Origin: Bacteroides neonati
Lineage (GTDB): Bacteria; Bacteroidota; Bacteroidia; Bacteroidales; Bacteroidaceae
Length of the DNA: 64,000 bases
Assembly (NCBI RefSeq): GCF_000499785.1
Contig: NZ_HG726023.1
Span: forward strand, 326,532 to 390,531
Reading direction: 5' to 3'
Shown here: positions 44,558-53,666 of the stretch, one piece after another
Layout: each line of letters opens with the position of its first letter
How positions within the stretch are numbered: position 1 is the stretch's first letter
Program-made: the position numbers and the translations under genes
The notes under the pieces: generated by a model
Database searches by the model: none
What the model was told of the DNA's origin: nothing
The model's input: only the letters and a program-made list of their open reading frames with translations

Positions 44558-46153
44558 TTAATCCCAGCCTTTATTTTGTGGGAAGTTCTCTTTTCCCATC
44601 AAGTCAACTTGTTCCTGTGGAATTGGCCAACGTTCGTGTTTTCCTATCACGAAACTTGTCCGGCATTCAGTAAAATCTTTATCTAAACAGGGGTTTTCAG
44701 CCTTTGACTCACCATAATGAGCTTTGACCCTTTCACCCAATAAGCCGAGTCTCTTAAGTAAGGGCCAACGCACACCTTCAAAATTTAATTCACGAGCATA
44801 TTCATCGACTAAAATGTCTTGTGTTAAGGGTCCCATGAATGTATCATTGCCTGCTCTTTTCCAAGTCTGATTGTAGCATCGTAGCGCATCAGGACTCATA
44901 CCTCCATCACGATTCATATATGCTTCTGATGCCATGAGATAAGTCTCAGCCAATCGATATACGATCAAATCTTTGAAGCTGCTACCAAAACTAGGATTAT
45001 CAATTAATGTCCACTGATCAAAGAACTTCTTAGACATGAAATGTAGCGTTTCTAAATACGTAGAACTATTTTTAGGCAATGGTACCTCTTTTCCGAAGCG
45101 GTCGGGGAAGTTTTTATCATTGTATACATATCTATGAACAAATAATTCTTTGTAGCGTGTGTCTTTTGCTTGATCATACAAGCTCAATAAATAGGTGTTT
45201 GGATAGACACGTCCCCAACCATATCCACCTTGCTCTGGTGAATCAATGCATCCTGAGACTTTGCTTAGGTGAGCTGTTGTTTGGATAGCAAGACGATGCC
45301 CTCCAAGAGGGGTGCCTGATCCGCCGCCTCCTAAGTTCTTCGAATATTGGAAACTCCATAAAACTTCGCGTGAAGTAAGTTCAGCACTATTGAAAATGTT
45401 TTCGGTCTTATTTTCCATACTATAAAGAGAACTCTGCTCGAATATATCTTCACACTCCTCAATCACTTTCGTCCAATCTTTTTCCCACATAGCTACTTGT
45501 GCGCGAACGTGTTTTGCCGTTGCTTTGGTCACTCGTCCTCTTTGCGCTGTTGACCAATCTAAATTGGTTATTGCATCGTCTAGATCGGTTGAGATTAGTG
45601 TCATCAATTCTTCTGTTGTAGCGGGCTTAAATTCTCTCTGTAAATTATCAACAGTGGTTATCTCTGTATTGATGTAAAGGCGATCAAAACGTTTCCAAAG
45701 TTCAAAATAACTACGACTACGGAAAAATTTAGCCTCACTCCAAGCTTGTAAAACACTGCTGTTTTCTAAGCCTATCTTTTCGGCTATGCTGATAATTCCA
45801 TTGGCTTTTCCAATAATTCCATAATGATGTTTCCAGAATTTATTTACGTCGGGAGCACTGGTTGTAAAGCTAAGATTTAAGCGTCCGATTGCTGCAGAAA
45901 CACCTCCTCTAAATATCATTAAGTCAGTGTTAAAATCACACATAGTAATAATGTATAGATTAGATCCGTCTTCGGACATTCCTCCGGAGAGTTCTCGCGC
46001 CATACTGTATAGACCCGTAACAGAGGCACTGAGTCCTTCGGGTGTAGTTAAGTAGGTATTTGTTACGCTTGTTTTAGAATCTAAATCTAATAGATTGCTG
46101 CAGGAAGCATTAAGCATGCCACAGATTATAAAGGTGTATATATATTTTTTCAT
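44558..46153 (-). CDS. susD: SusD-like starch-binding-type lipoprotein
   Basis: About 531 residues from the ATG at 46153; an upstream in-frame ATG at 46195 would disrupt the lipobox. A lipoprotein signal ends at the Cys in NASCSNLLDL. The RagB/SusD family layout is clear: N-terminal tetratricopeptide region (LSFTTSAPDVNKFWKHHYGIIGKANGII), then KFFRSRSYFELWKRF, and the C-terminal DLIVYRLAETYLMASEAYMNRDG and NFEGVRWPLLKRLG. It binds glycan at the cell surface with SusC, 13 bases upstream. Confidence 0.93.
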   Translation of the reverse strand: MKKYIYTFIICGMLNASCSNLLDLDSKTSVTNTYLTTPEGLSASVTGLYSMARELSGGMSEDGSNLYIITMCDFNTDLMIFRGGVSAAIGRLNLSFTTSAPDVNKFWKHHYGIIGKANGIISIAEKIGLENSSVLQAWSEAKFFRSRSYFELWKRFDRLYINTEITTVDNLQREFKPATTEELMTLISTDLDDAITNLDWSTAQRGRVTKATAKHVRAQVAMWEKDWTKVIEECEDIFEQSSLYSMENKTENIFNSAELTSREVLWSFQYSKNLGGGGSGTPLGGHRLAIQTTAHLSKVSGCIDSPEQGGYGWGRVYPNTYLLSLYDQAKDTRYKELFVHRYVYNDKNFPDRFGKEVPLPKNSSTYLETLHFMSKKFFDQWTLIDNPSFGSSFKDLIVYRLAETYLMASEAYMNRDGGMSPDALRCYNQTWKRAGNDTFMGPLTQDILVDEYARELNFEGVRWPLLKRLGLLGERVKAHYGESKAENPCLDKDFTECRTSFVIGKHERWPIPQEQVDLMGKENFPQNKGWD

Positions 46154-46166
46154 AATGTACTTTGTT

Positions 46167-49100
46167 TTAGAATGTAACGTTGAGTCCAAATACATATTGC
46201 CTTGACTCTGGATAAGATCCGGGCGTTAGTTCTGGACTATAAGATTTAAACTTCGTAAAGGTAAACAGGTTGGTTGCAGTGGCGTACACCCTGAGCTTTT
46301 TTAAAGGAGTTTTTTGTAATAGCAACGCAGGGAAAGTATATCCCAATTGTAAAGTACGTAACCGAATGTATGAAGCATCTTGAATAGCCATGGAACTTTG
46401 GTAGGCAGCATTCGAACTATAAGCCGGACGTGGAAATTCATTGGATGGATTGGTGGGTGTCCAGTAATTTACTTTTATGCCATTTAGTTTCCCCGACAGG
46501 CTTCCACCTGCATTCGAGTCATACAAATACTGATTCTGTATCATGCGTCCAGATACTGCATACCAGTCCATGTACAGATCGAGTCCTTTCCAATTCCAAG
46601 TCGAAGATAGTGAAACGGTAAAGTCGGGATCTCTTTTGATGGGAACACGATCGTCAGAGTTGATTTTACCATCGTTGTTTATATCGCATACTCTCACCAT
46701 ACCCGGTTCTACTGTGCCTCCATAATCGAGGGGACTATCCGGTTGCCCATCATTGTTGCTGTCGTACGTGTTTTTTAACGTGTAAACAGGTTTTCCTGCT
46801 GCGTTTGTCGATATGTCAAAATCGTCGTATTGAAATATCCCGTCTGTTTTGTAATCGTAGTATATGTTGATCGGTTGTCCGATAATCCATCCTTGCCCTA
46901 TCTGGCTTGCGGGTTTTCCATTCTCATCCAATCTGTCATCTATGCGGAGTATTTCATTTTTGTATTGACTGAAGTTGGTGGCAAGTGTCCAAGTGAAATC
47001 TTTGCTGCGAATGACTTCTCCTGTAATAGATAAATCGATACCGCTCGACTTTGTCTTACCTAGATTGTCCAGCATACTTGTATATCCAAGCGAAGCATTG
47101 ATGGCACGATTTACCAAAAGATCTTTGGTTCTCGTCGTATAATATTCGATCATACCACTTAACCGTCCGTTGAAAAAGCTGAAATCAACTCCTATATTGG
47201 TTGTTGCCGATTGTTCCCACTTCAAGTTCGGATTAGAAAGATCTGATCCGGGTAGATAACCCCCTGAAAAGATATTTCCGAATTCATAGCCTACGTTATC
47301 TGCCAGTCCTAAAGTTGTGTAATTTCCAATTCCATTTTGATTTCCTACAACGCCATAACTCAAACGAAATTTCAAATTATCGATCCATCTTGTATCTCTT
47401 AAGAAAGATTCTTGATTGATACGCCACGCCAAAGCAGCTGATGGGAATGTACCCCATTTGTTCTCTTTTCCAAAGCGACTCGAACCATCACGGCGAACGG
47501 CCAGATTCAATAAATATCGGTCTAAGAGTGAATATTGTGCTCGAGCCATGAATGAAACCAAGTTGTTCTCGCTATAGGTGCGTCTGGGCTTATCTAAGAA
47601 TTGTCCTTGAGAAATAAAATTCCAATCTCTATCAATAGGTAACTGATCTACTGAATACCCGATAGATTTCGACATGTTATGGTCGATAGATTGGACAGCA
47701 GTCAAAGCAAGTTGGTGCTTTTTGTTTTTGATAGGCACTTGGTAAGTCATAATATGTTCAATGACCCAATTCTGTGAACGAGATTCGTCCAACATAGCAG
47801 TAGCCCCACCTCCCGGATACTTGGAATCCTTGTAACTTCCATCCTCGGTTGTAGGAGTATAGATAGAGGTGTTCAGACGATAATTGAATCCTTTGAATGG
47901 TTTTACATCCATAAATAAGTTCAAACGGTAATTGTCTCTATTTACCTCACGTCCGAAATGCTCAGCTCGATAAAGTGGGTTGTATTGCCCTTCTGAATTG
48001 AGTTTTGCTGCATAGTTACCATCTTTATCTCGAATTTCAGATAAAGGAGAACGCGTGATAAATTCATTAAAACTGCCATCTTCTTTCTCTTCTTTTGTCA
48101 TTGAATATGAAGAATTAATACCCAAACTAAACCATTTTGAAATCTCAAAATCAACATTAAACCTTAATGCTATTTTTCGATAACTGGAGCCTATTTTAAC
48201 AAGTCCTTGTTGGTCGAAATAATTAACTCCTCCGGCAAATTTAATTTTCTCTGCTCCTCCTCGTACGCTTATGTCATGATTCTGATATAAAGCATCTCTT
48301 AGCATTTCTTTCTCCCAGTCAATGTAATTGCCACTTTCCCATACCCTTAGCATTACGTCATCTCCTAGAGCATCAGCTATTGATAATTCATTGGCATCGG
48401 TTAAGCCCTTATCGTGTGCTTTGGCTTCGCGGCGAAGCTGTACGAATTCTTCGGGCGAATAGAAATCAAAATTACGCCATAGTGATTGAACACCTACGTA
48501 GCCATTATAACTTACTTCTGCCTTTCCGGCTTTGCCACGTTTGGTGGTTACCAAAATAACACCATCGCTTGCACGTGCTCCATAAATAGATTGGGAGGCT
48601 GCGTCTTTTAGTATTTCTACCGATTCAATATCATTAGCACTTAGCATGCTAAATTCACTAGCACCCGACGGAGAACCGTCGATGATATATAAAGGTGTAT
48701 TGGTTGCACTGATTGAACGAGAACCGCGGATCGTGATATTGGGTGTAGAGCCTGGTCGCCCGGAGGAACTCGTCACATTAACGCCTGCGGCGCGTCCGCG
48801 CAGCATATCAGCAACATTGCCTGATGGAAAGGTTTTCATTTCATCGGCTTTAACCGAAGCAACTGATGTTGCTACATCGCTCTTACGCTGAACACCATAT
48901 CCTACTACTACCAATTCGTCCAATGTTTGTGCTGATTCCATCAACTTTACATTGATTACTGTTTTAGATGCTACCGGTATTTTCTGTTCGGCATATCCGA
49001 TACTTGAAAATACAAGTGTCGATTTGGGAGATACATTTAGTGAATATTTCCCGTCTATATCTGTTATCGTTCCATTGGAAGTGCCCAATACCCTGATGGT

Positions 49101-49226
49101 AACTCCGGGTAATGGACCACTTTCTTCAGTTACGATACCAGACACTTTTACTTCTTGAGCACATACTTGCCAAGAGATGAGAAGCACCGATACTAGTGCA
49201 ATCCATTTAATAGTCATGTTCTTCAT
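46167..49226 (-). CDS. susC: SusC-like TonB-dependent outer-membrane transporter
   Basis: 1019 residues with a signal peptide to about 23, a carboxypeptidase-regulatory-like domain (28-105, SGIVTEESGPLPGVTIRVLGTS), TonB-box region LDELVVVGYG, plug domain (to about 235, with RGRAAGVNVTSSSGRPG) and a 22-strand beta barrel ending VFGLNVTF. It imports oligosaccharides captured by the neighbouring SusD. First gene of the operon after the regulator. Confidence 0.95.
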   Translation of the reverse strand: MKNMTIKWIALVSVLLISWQVCAQEVKVSGIVTEESGPLPGVTIRVLGTSNGTITDIDGKYSLNVSPKSTLVFSSIGYAEQKIPVASKTVINVKLMESAQTLDELVVVGYGVQRKSDVATSVASVKADEMKTFPSGNVADMLRGRAAGVNVTSSSGRPGSTPNITIRGSRSISATNTPLYIIDGSPSGASEFSMLSANDIESVEILKDAASQSIYGARASDGVILVTTKRGKAGKAEVSYNGYVGVQSLWRNFDFYSPEEFVQLRREAKAHDKGLTDANELSIADALGDDVMLRVWESGNYIDWEKEMLRDALYQNHDISVRGGAEKIKFAGGVNYFDQQGLVKIGSSYRKIALRFNVDFEISKWFSLGINSSYSMTKEEKEDGSFNEFITRSPLSEIRDKDGNYAAKLNSEGQYNPLYRAEHFGREVNRDNYRLNLFMDVKPFKGFNYRLNTSIYTPTTEDGSYKDSKYPGGGATAMLDESRSQNWVIEHIMTYQVPIKNKKHQLALTAVQSIDHNMSKSIGYSVDQLPIDRDWNFISQGQFLDKPRRTYSENNLVSFMARAQYSLLDRYLLNLAVRRDGSSRFGKENKWGTFPSAALAWRINQESFLRDTRWIDNLKFRLSYGVVGNQNGIGNYTTLGLADNVGYEFGNIFSGGYLPGSDLSNPNLKWEQSATTNIGVDFSFFNGRLSGMIEYYTTRTKDLLVNRAINASLGYTSMLDNLGKTKSSGIDLSITGEVIRSKDFTWTLATNFSQYKNEILRIDDRLDENGKPASQIGQGWIIGQPINIYYDYKTDGIFQYDDFDISTNAAGKPVYTLKNTYDSNNDGQPDSPLDYGGTVEPGMVRVCDINNDGKINSDDRVPIKRDPDFTVSLSSTWNWKGLDLYMDWYAVSGRMIQNQYLYDSNAGGSLSGKLNGIKVNYWTPTNPSNEFPRPAYSSNAAYQSSMAIQDASYIRLRTLQLGYTFPALLLQKTPLKKLRVYATATNLFTFTKFKSYSPELTPGSYPESRQYVFGLNVTF

Positions 49227-49386
49227 TCGTTTCTTTTATTAGATTATTATTACGCTAACATATCCGATTCATGTCGCAAAGTTCTTAAAAAGGAGTGTTC
49301 AGCGATAATAAAAACGTACGTAAAAAAACGAAAAAAGTACAATAAATTGATTTTAAACATAGTTAAGTCGTTTATAATCAGTTGTA

Positions 49387-51903
49387 TTATTGATTTCTTC
49401 GATAAGAGGCCGGTGTTATTCCATACGCATTTTTGAAGCATTTAATAAAATAACTTGCATTCGAAAATCCATAATTCAGAGCAATATCTGCAATAAGTGC
49501 TTGCGGGTCATTTTTTAATTTTTCAGCAGCTTTCTGTATTCTCATTGATAGAATGAAGTCGTTGGGAGTTTGTCCCGTTAATCCTTTTATCTTAGTAAAG
49601 AGCAAGGTGCGGCTCATGCATAATTCTCTGGCAAAAGTCGCCACATCAAAATCAGCATTATCTATATAAGACTCTACGATTGCAGTGGCATCCATCAATA
49701 GTTTTTTGTCGATGGGGTGGAGCGGAAGTTCATTAACGATCGATTCGCCATTAAGCTTAAATTTCTGCTGAAGTAGTTTGCGTGTAGTGATGATGTTATG
49801 ACATCTTGCTACTAATATCTTAATATTGAAAGGTTTTGATATATAGTCGTCAGCCCCTGTATGCAATCCTTCTAACATATATTCTTCTGTATTGCGGGCT
49901 GTCAGTAATACAATGGGAATATGACTGGTTTCCAAGTTGTTTTTTAAAGTTTCACACATTTCCAGACCCGACATAATGGGCATCATGATGTCACTCAAGA
50001 TGAGTTGTGGTTGCAACGAACAAGCTATATTCACTCCATCGCGGCCGTTGGTTGCTTTATATACATCGTAAATAGGTTCAAATATTCGTACCAGTATTTC
50101 TAACATTTCCGAATTGTCTTCAATCAATAATATTTTGATTTCTTTATTTGGTGGTACCATTTCAGAAATTTCTTGAGATTCAATGAGATATAAGTTAGAT
50201 AACTGCTTACTTTCAGGTAATTCAGTGACAGCCTCTGCGTTTGATTCTCGATGAAGAGTGACGATAAATGAAGTTACACCACCAACTTCACTTTCTACGC
50301 TGATGCTACCTCGATGCTGTTCTATAATCTCTTTTGAGAGGGAGAGCCCAATACCCGATCCCTTAATAGCTGTTCGAGTCGTTGTTGTATGATCCTGCCA
50401 GAATCTCTCGAACACATGTACTAGCTTTTCTTTTTCAATCCCATGCCCCCAGTTGTTGACCGAGATTACTATATCATAATCTCCTTTTTCGCATAAATCA
50501 ACAGTTATTCGGTTACCCGGTTGAGTGAATTTAAATGCATTTGATAATAAATTATAAAAAACTTTTTCAATCTGAATTTTGTCAATATATAAATCAGCTT
50601 GTTCGAGCGTTGAAGAAAAATGAAGTGCTATTTTTTTTAATTTAGCATAGCTATAAAACGAGCAGCAAACTTCATTAATCACTGCAACAATGTTTTCTTT
50701 GGTGATTGTTAAGTTCAGAAAACCCTGATCCTGTTTACGAATATCGATTACTTCATCCACTAAATTATTCATGCGATGTGAGTTTTTATACACATCAATT
50801 ATCTTATTATAAACTTCTGGAGCAATATCTTTATGCATTAGCAACATTTCAAGTTGGCTTGAAATTAAAGTTAAGGGCGTTCTAAATTCATGTGATATGT
50901 TGGTGAAAAAACGTAACTTAGACTGGTTTGCATTTTCTATATATTCCTTTTCCCTTTTCTCGTTCATCAGAGATTGCCTTAGGTTTTTTCGTATCCAATA
51001 TACGCGGATGAAATACCACAAAATAAAAATTAATGAACATGCTACAACCATTTTGAACCAATTTCTTTCATAAATGGGTGCTTCGACAATAAGCTCAAAT
51101 GGAATCGAGTAAATGTTTGCTTGATTTGTCTGAGATTGATCTCCTCTTACACGAAACAGGTAGTGTCCGGGATGAAGATTTGTATAGGTGATCATCGTAT
51201 TGTCACCTGCTTTGATGAATTCCTGATCAAAGCCTTCGAGCTGATACTCCCAACCAATATTGGAGGTGTTGTTTAGCAGATTGCTGGTTATCTCAAAAGT
51301 AACAGAGGAATACTGTGGAGGGAGTCTCAAATGATGCTGATATAGTGTTGTTGCTGTCATCAGGTTTAATGAATCAAGAGGCTGTAGCTCTCTGTTGTCG
51401 ACTAAAATTCGCTTTATGAATATATTATAATCAATGGGCTTTTTATTCAGTTTTTCTTGTGTTATGGCGACTACTCCTGCCAAACCTGCAACATAGATTT
51501 TGTGATTGGAGGAGATGTAAAGTCCACCGTCGTTTACGTTATCTAAGGGGAAGTCACTTTGTGGACTATAGTTTTCAAAAGTGGTGGTCAGCGGATTGAA
51601 TTTGGAGAGGCCACCATTAGTTCCCACATATATAGTACCATCCATCGGACTTTCGGCCAAGTTGGTTATGAAGCTATTTTCCAGTCTCTGCTTGCTTCCA
51701 TAACCAATGAAGCGATTTGTCTTTTTATTAAAAAGATAGATACCCGACCCTGTGGATCCTAGCCAGATACGTCCTTTGGTATCACACAGTATGTGATTGA
51801 TATTATGTTGGGCATTGCTTTGCGAAATTTGAGAGAAAGAGTAGCTCTTGGTCAATGAATGTTTCAACTCAATACGAGTAGATCGAAAGAGGTTGTGACC
51901 CAT
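49387..51903 (-). CDS. hybrid two-component regulator, C-terminal part
   Basis: 838 residues. In order: two Reg_prop-type beta-propeller repeats, a Y_Y_Y domain (about 200-275), a transmembrane helix (284-300), HisKA with phospho-accepting His338 (FFTNISHEFRTPL), HATPase (GSGIGLSLSKEIIEQH), REC domain with the phosphoacceptor Asp in LILSDIMMPIMSG, and a C-terminal AraC-type HTH ending FKNAYGITPASYRR. This is the signalling half of an HTCS that senses oligosaccharides and activates the susCD locus. The N-terminus is missing: it overlaps the preceding frame by 40 bases in another frame, so it is probably half of a split gene rather than a protein of its own. Confidence 0.85.
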   Translation of the reverse strand: MGHNLFRSTRIELKHSLTKSYSFSQISQSNAQHNINHILCDTKGRIWLGSTGSGIYLFNKKTNRFIGYGSKQRLENSFITNLAESPMDGTIYVGTNGGLSKFNPLTTTFENYSPQSDFPLDNVNDGGLYISSNHKIYVAGLAGVVAITQEKLNKKPIDYNIFIKRILVDNRELQPLDSLNLMTATTLYQHHLRLPPQYSSVTFEITSNLLNNTSNIGWEYQLEGFDQEFIKAGDNTMITYTNLHPGHYLFRVRGDQSQTNQANIYSIPFELIVEAPIYERNWFKMVVACSLIFILWYFIRVYWIRKNLRQSLMNEKREKEYIENANQSKLRFFTNISHEFRTPLTLISSQLEMLLMHKDIAPEVYNKIIDVYKNSHRMNNLVDEVIDIRKQDQGFLNLTITKENIVAVINEVCCSFYSYAKLKKIALHFSSTLEQADLYIDKIQIEKVFYNLLSNAFKFTQPGNRITVDLCEKGDYDIVISVNNWGHGIEKEKLVHVFERFWQDHTTTTRTAIKGSGIGLSLSKEIIEQHRGSISVESEVGGVTSFIVTLHRESNAEAVTELPESKQLSNLYLIESQEISEMVPPNKEIKILLIEDNSEMLEILVRIFEPIYDVYKATNGRDGVNIACSLQPQLILSDIMMPIMSGLEMCETLKNNLETSHIPIVLLTARNTEEYMLEGLHTGADDYISKPFNIKILVARCHNIITTRKLLQQKFKLNGESIVNELPLHPIDKKLLMDATAIVESYIDNADFDVATFARELCMSRTLLFTKIKGLTGQTPNDFILSMRIQKAAEKLKNDPQALIADIALNYGFSNASYFIKCFKNAYGITPASYRRNQ

Positions 51904-53417
51904 AAGTCGCCTTCTTTGTCAAAAGTCATATTCCACACTTGCGATATTTGCTTTGGAGTTGGTGAACAATATTTGAAGGGATGTAATGTTAGCTCTTTTT
52001 TGTCTAATATAAGAAGTCCATCTTTGGATGCGAGCAGTAAAGAGTCTCGTCCCTCAAATTCGATGATCTTCACTATATTATAAGCCTTGCCCACTTGCTT
52101 TCCCTGTGTGTCTACTACCTCCTCCGAAATATAATCGACTTGTCCGGTCTGTAGATTGATCCGGCTGAGACCTTGGTAGAGAGAAGCTACCCACAAAGTA
52201 TGTTGTTTCGCTTCATAATAGAGTGATTTTACTGTTTTTAGAGGTTGTTCTTTTCTATATTCTTGTTCAAAAGTGGAAAACTCTTTCTTTACATTATCGT
52301 AAAAGTATAGTCCCTTTCCTTCACTTCCGAACCAGATTCTTCCTTGATTATCTTCTGTTATCGAACTGATTATTCTTGAGTTCAAGTGTCCGCTCACAGC
52401 GGTAGAAGGGCGATAAAAATGATACATATCATTTGCTATGTTATAATACTGTATACCTTGATAAAACGTTCCAAGCCACAATGTGCCCGAACGGTCATAA
52501 AACATAGAAACGATTGAACGTACGTCATTCGCCTCTATATTTAAGTCATATTGATAGTCTGTGAATATGCCACTTACCAAATTTAATGTTTGTAAACCGG
52601 CTAAGGTTCCGATATATAATAAGCTGTCATTGGCCTGAATAACATGACGTACATTATCGTGATTAATACTATTTGCCGCTACTTTGCTATGTCTGTAATC
52701 TGTTCTATGCCCATCGATATCCAATCTAGTTAGCCCTCGGTTACGTGTGGCTATCCAAAGGCATCCACAGCGATCTTCCATGATGGAGAAAATGGCACCT
52801 ATGTTGACTTGTTGAAGCACCTTTCCTGCTCGGCTGAGGCGGAAGATACCTTGATTGGATGTGCCTACTGCAATTGATTGATCGTGACAAATGATTAAGC
52901 TGTTGATTATAATGTCTTTATCTTCTTTGGACTGCATGCTTCCAAACGAGAAGAATAACTCCGGTTTCTGTTTCGCATTTCTGTATCGGTATATCTCTTT
53001 GTCTGTGGCAACCCAAAGGGATCCATCTGCATAGCACATGGCACTCACTTTTCCTTCCGTTAAGGTAGTAAACTGATCAAGTCGCATATCGTATATTGTG
53101 ATACTTTGCAGACTTCTGATGAAAAGTAGTCCTGTCTTATCGCCACAAATCTGCCTGATATTATTGACATTGATTGAAAAAGGATTAGTATTATCGGGCT
53201 TAAATATGTCAAATTTGCGTCCATCAAATCGATTAAGCCCATCTTGTGTGCCAATCCATAGGAAACCGAATTCGTCTTGATAAAAGCAATTAACTGTTTG
53301 ATGTGACAACCCTTGCCTGACACTCTTAAATCGCATGTTGATGTCTTTGGTAACATTCATCGCGTTACAAAATAATCCGTAATATAGATAAAACAAAAAT
53401 AGAATATAGGTCTTCAT
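51864..53417 (-). CDS. hybrid two-component regulator, N-terminal periplasmic sensor part (split)
   Basis: About 517 residues from the ATG at 53417; an upstream GTG overlaps the promoter. It has a signal peptide or signal anchor (MKTYILFLFYLYYGLFCNAM), then beta-propeller repeats of Reg_prop type: FGFLWIGTQDGLNRF, GCLWIATRNRGLTRL, GTLWLGTFYQG, GRIWFGSEGKGLYFY. It stops at residues WVTTSFDLLVLS, exactly where the next frame continues as a propeller blade. Together the two frames give the usual 1,350-residue HTCS. Confidence 0.85.
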   Translation of the reverse strand: MKTYILFLFYLYYGLFCNAMNVTKDINMRFKSVRQGLSHQTVNCFYQDEFGFLWIGTQDGLNRFDGRKFDIFKPDNTNPFSINVNNIRQICGDKTGLLFIRSLQSITIYDMRLDQFTTLTEGKVSAMCYADGSLWVATDKEIYRYRNAKQKPELFFSFGSMQSKEDKDIIINSLIICHDQSIAVGTSNQGIFRLSRAGKVLQQVNIGAIFSIMEDRCGCLWIATRNRGLTRLDIDGHRTDYRHSKVAANSINHDNVRHVIQANDSLLYIGTLAGLQTLNLVSGIFTDYQYDLNIEANDVRSIVSMFYDRSGTLWLGTFYQGIQYYNIANDMYHFYRPSTAVSGHLNSRIISSITEDNQGRIWFGSEGKGLYFYDNVKKEFSTFEQEYRKEQPLKTVKSLYYEAKQHTLWVASLYQGLSRINLQTGQVDYISEEVVDTQGKQVGKAYNIVKIIEFEGRDSLLLASKDGLLILDKKELTLHPFKYCSPTPKQISQVWNMTFDKEGDLWVTTSFDLLVLS

Positions 53418-53455
53418 CTTATTGGAAAATTGTTTTTTTATCAAGTATTCTTTCA

Positions 53456-53463
53456 CAAAAGTA
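53456..53463 (-). promoter_or_regulatory. -7 element of the hybrid regulator gene
   Basis: The minus strand reads TACTTTTG (TAnnTTTG), 39 bases before the ATG at 53417. Confidence 0.6.
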
Positions 53464-53612
53464 GGCTAATTTTACAGAAAACTTTTGAAATAAATTGATT
53501 TTTAGCAAATTTTCTTACTCTTATTTTATCTTTTAGGGCTAGAATAGATGATTGGCGATATGAATAAAATTAATATGAATGATAGTTATATAATGCTGTA
53601 TGATTTTACTAT

Positions 53613-53641
53613 TTTGATATGGATAAATAGTTGTATTTTTG
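53613..53641 (+). promoter_or_regulatory. promoter of the GH29 gene
   Basis: A TTTG (53613-53616) and TATTTTTG (53634-53641) separated by 17 bases, 26 bases before the ATG at 53667; slightly short spacing for the Bacteroides consensus. Confidence 0.55.
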
Positions 53642-53666
53642 TTCGAAACTAATACGAAATACTCTT

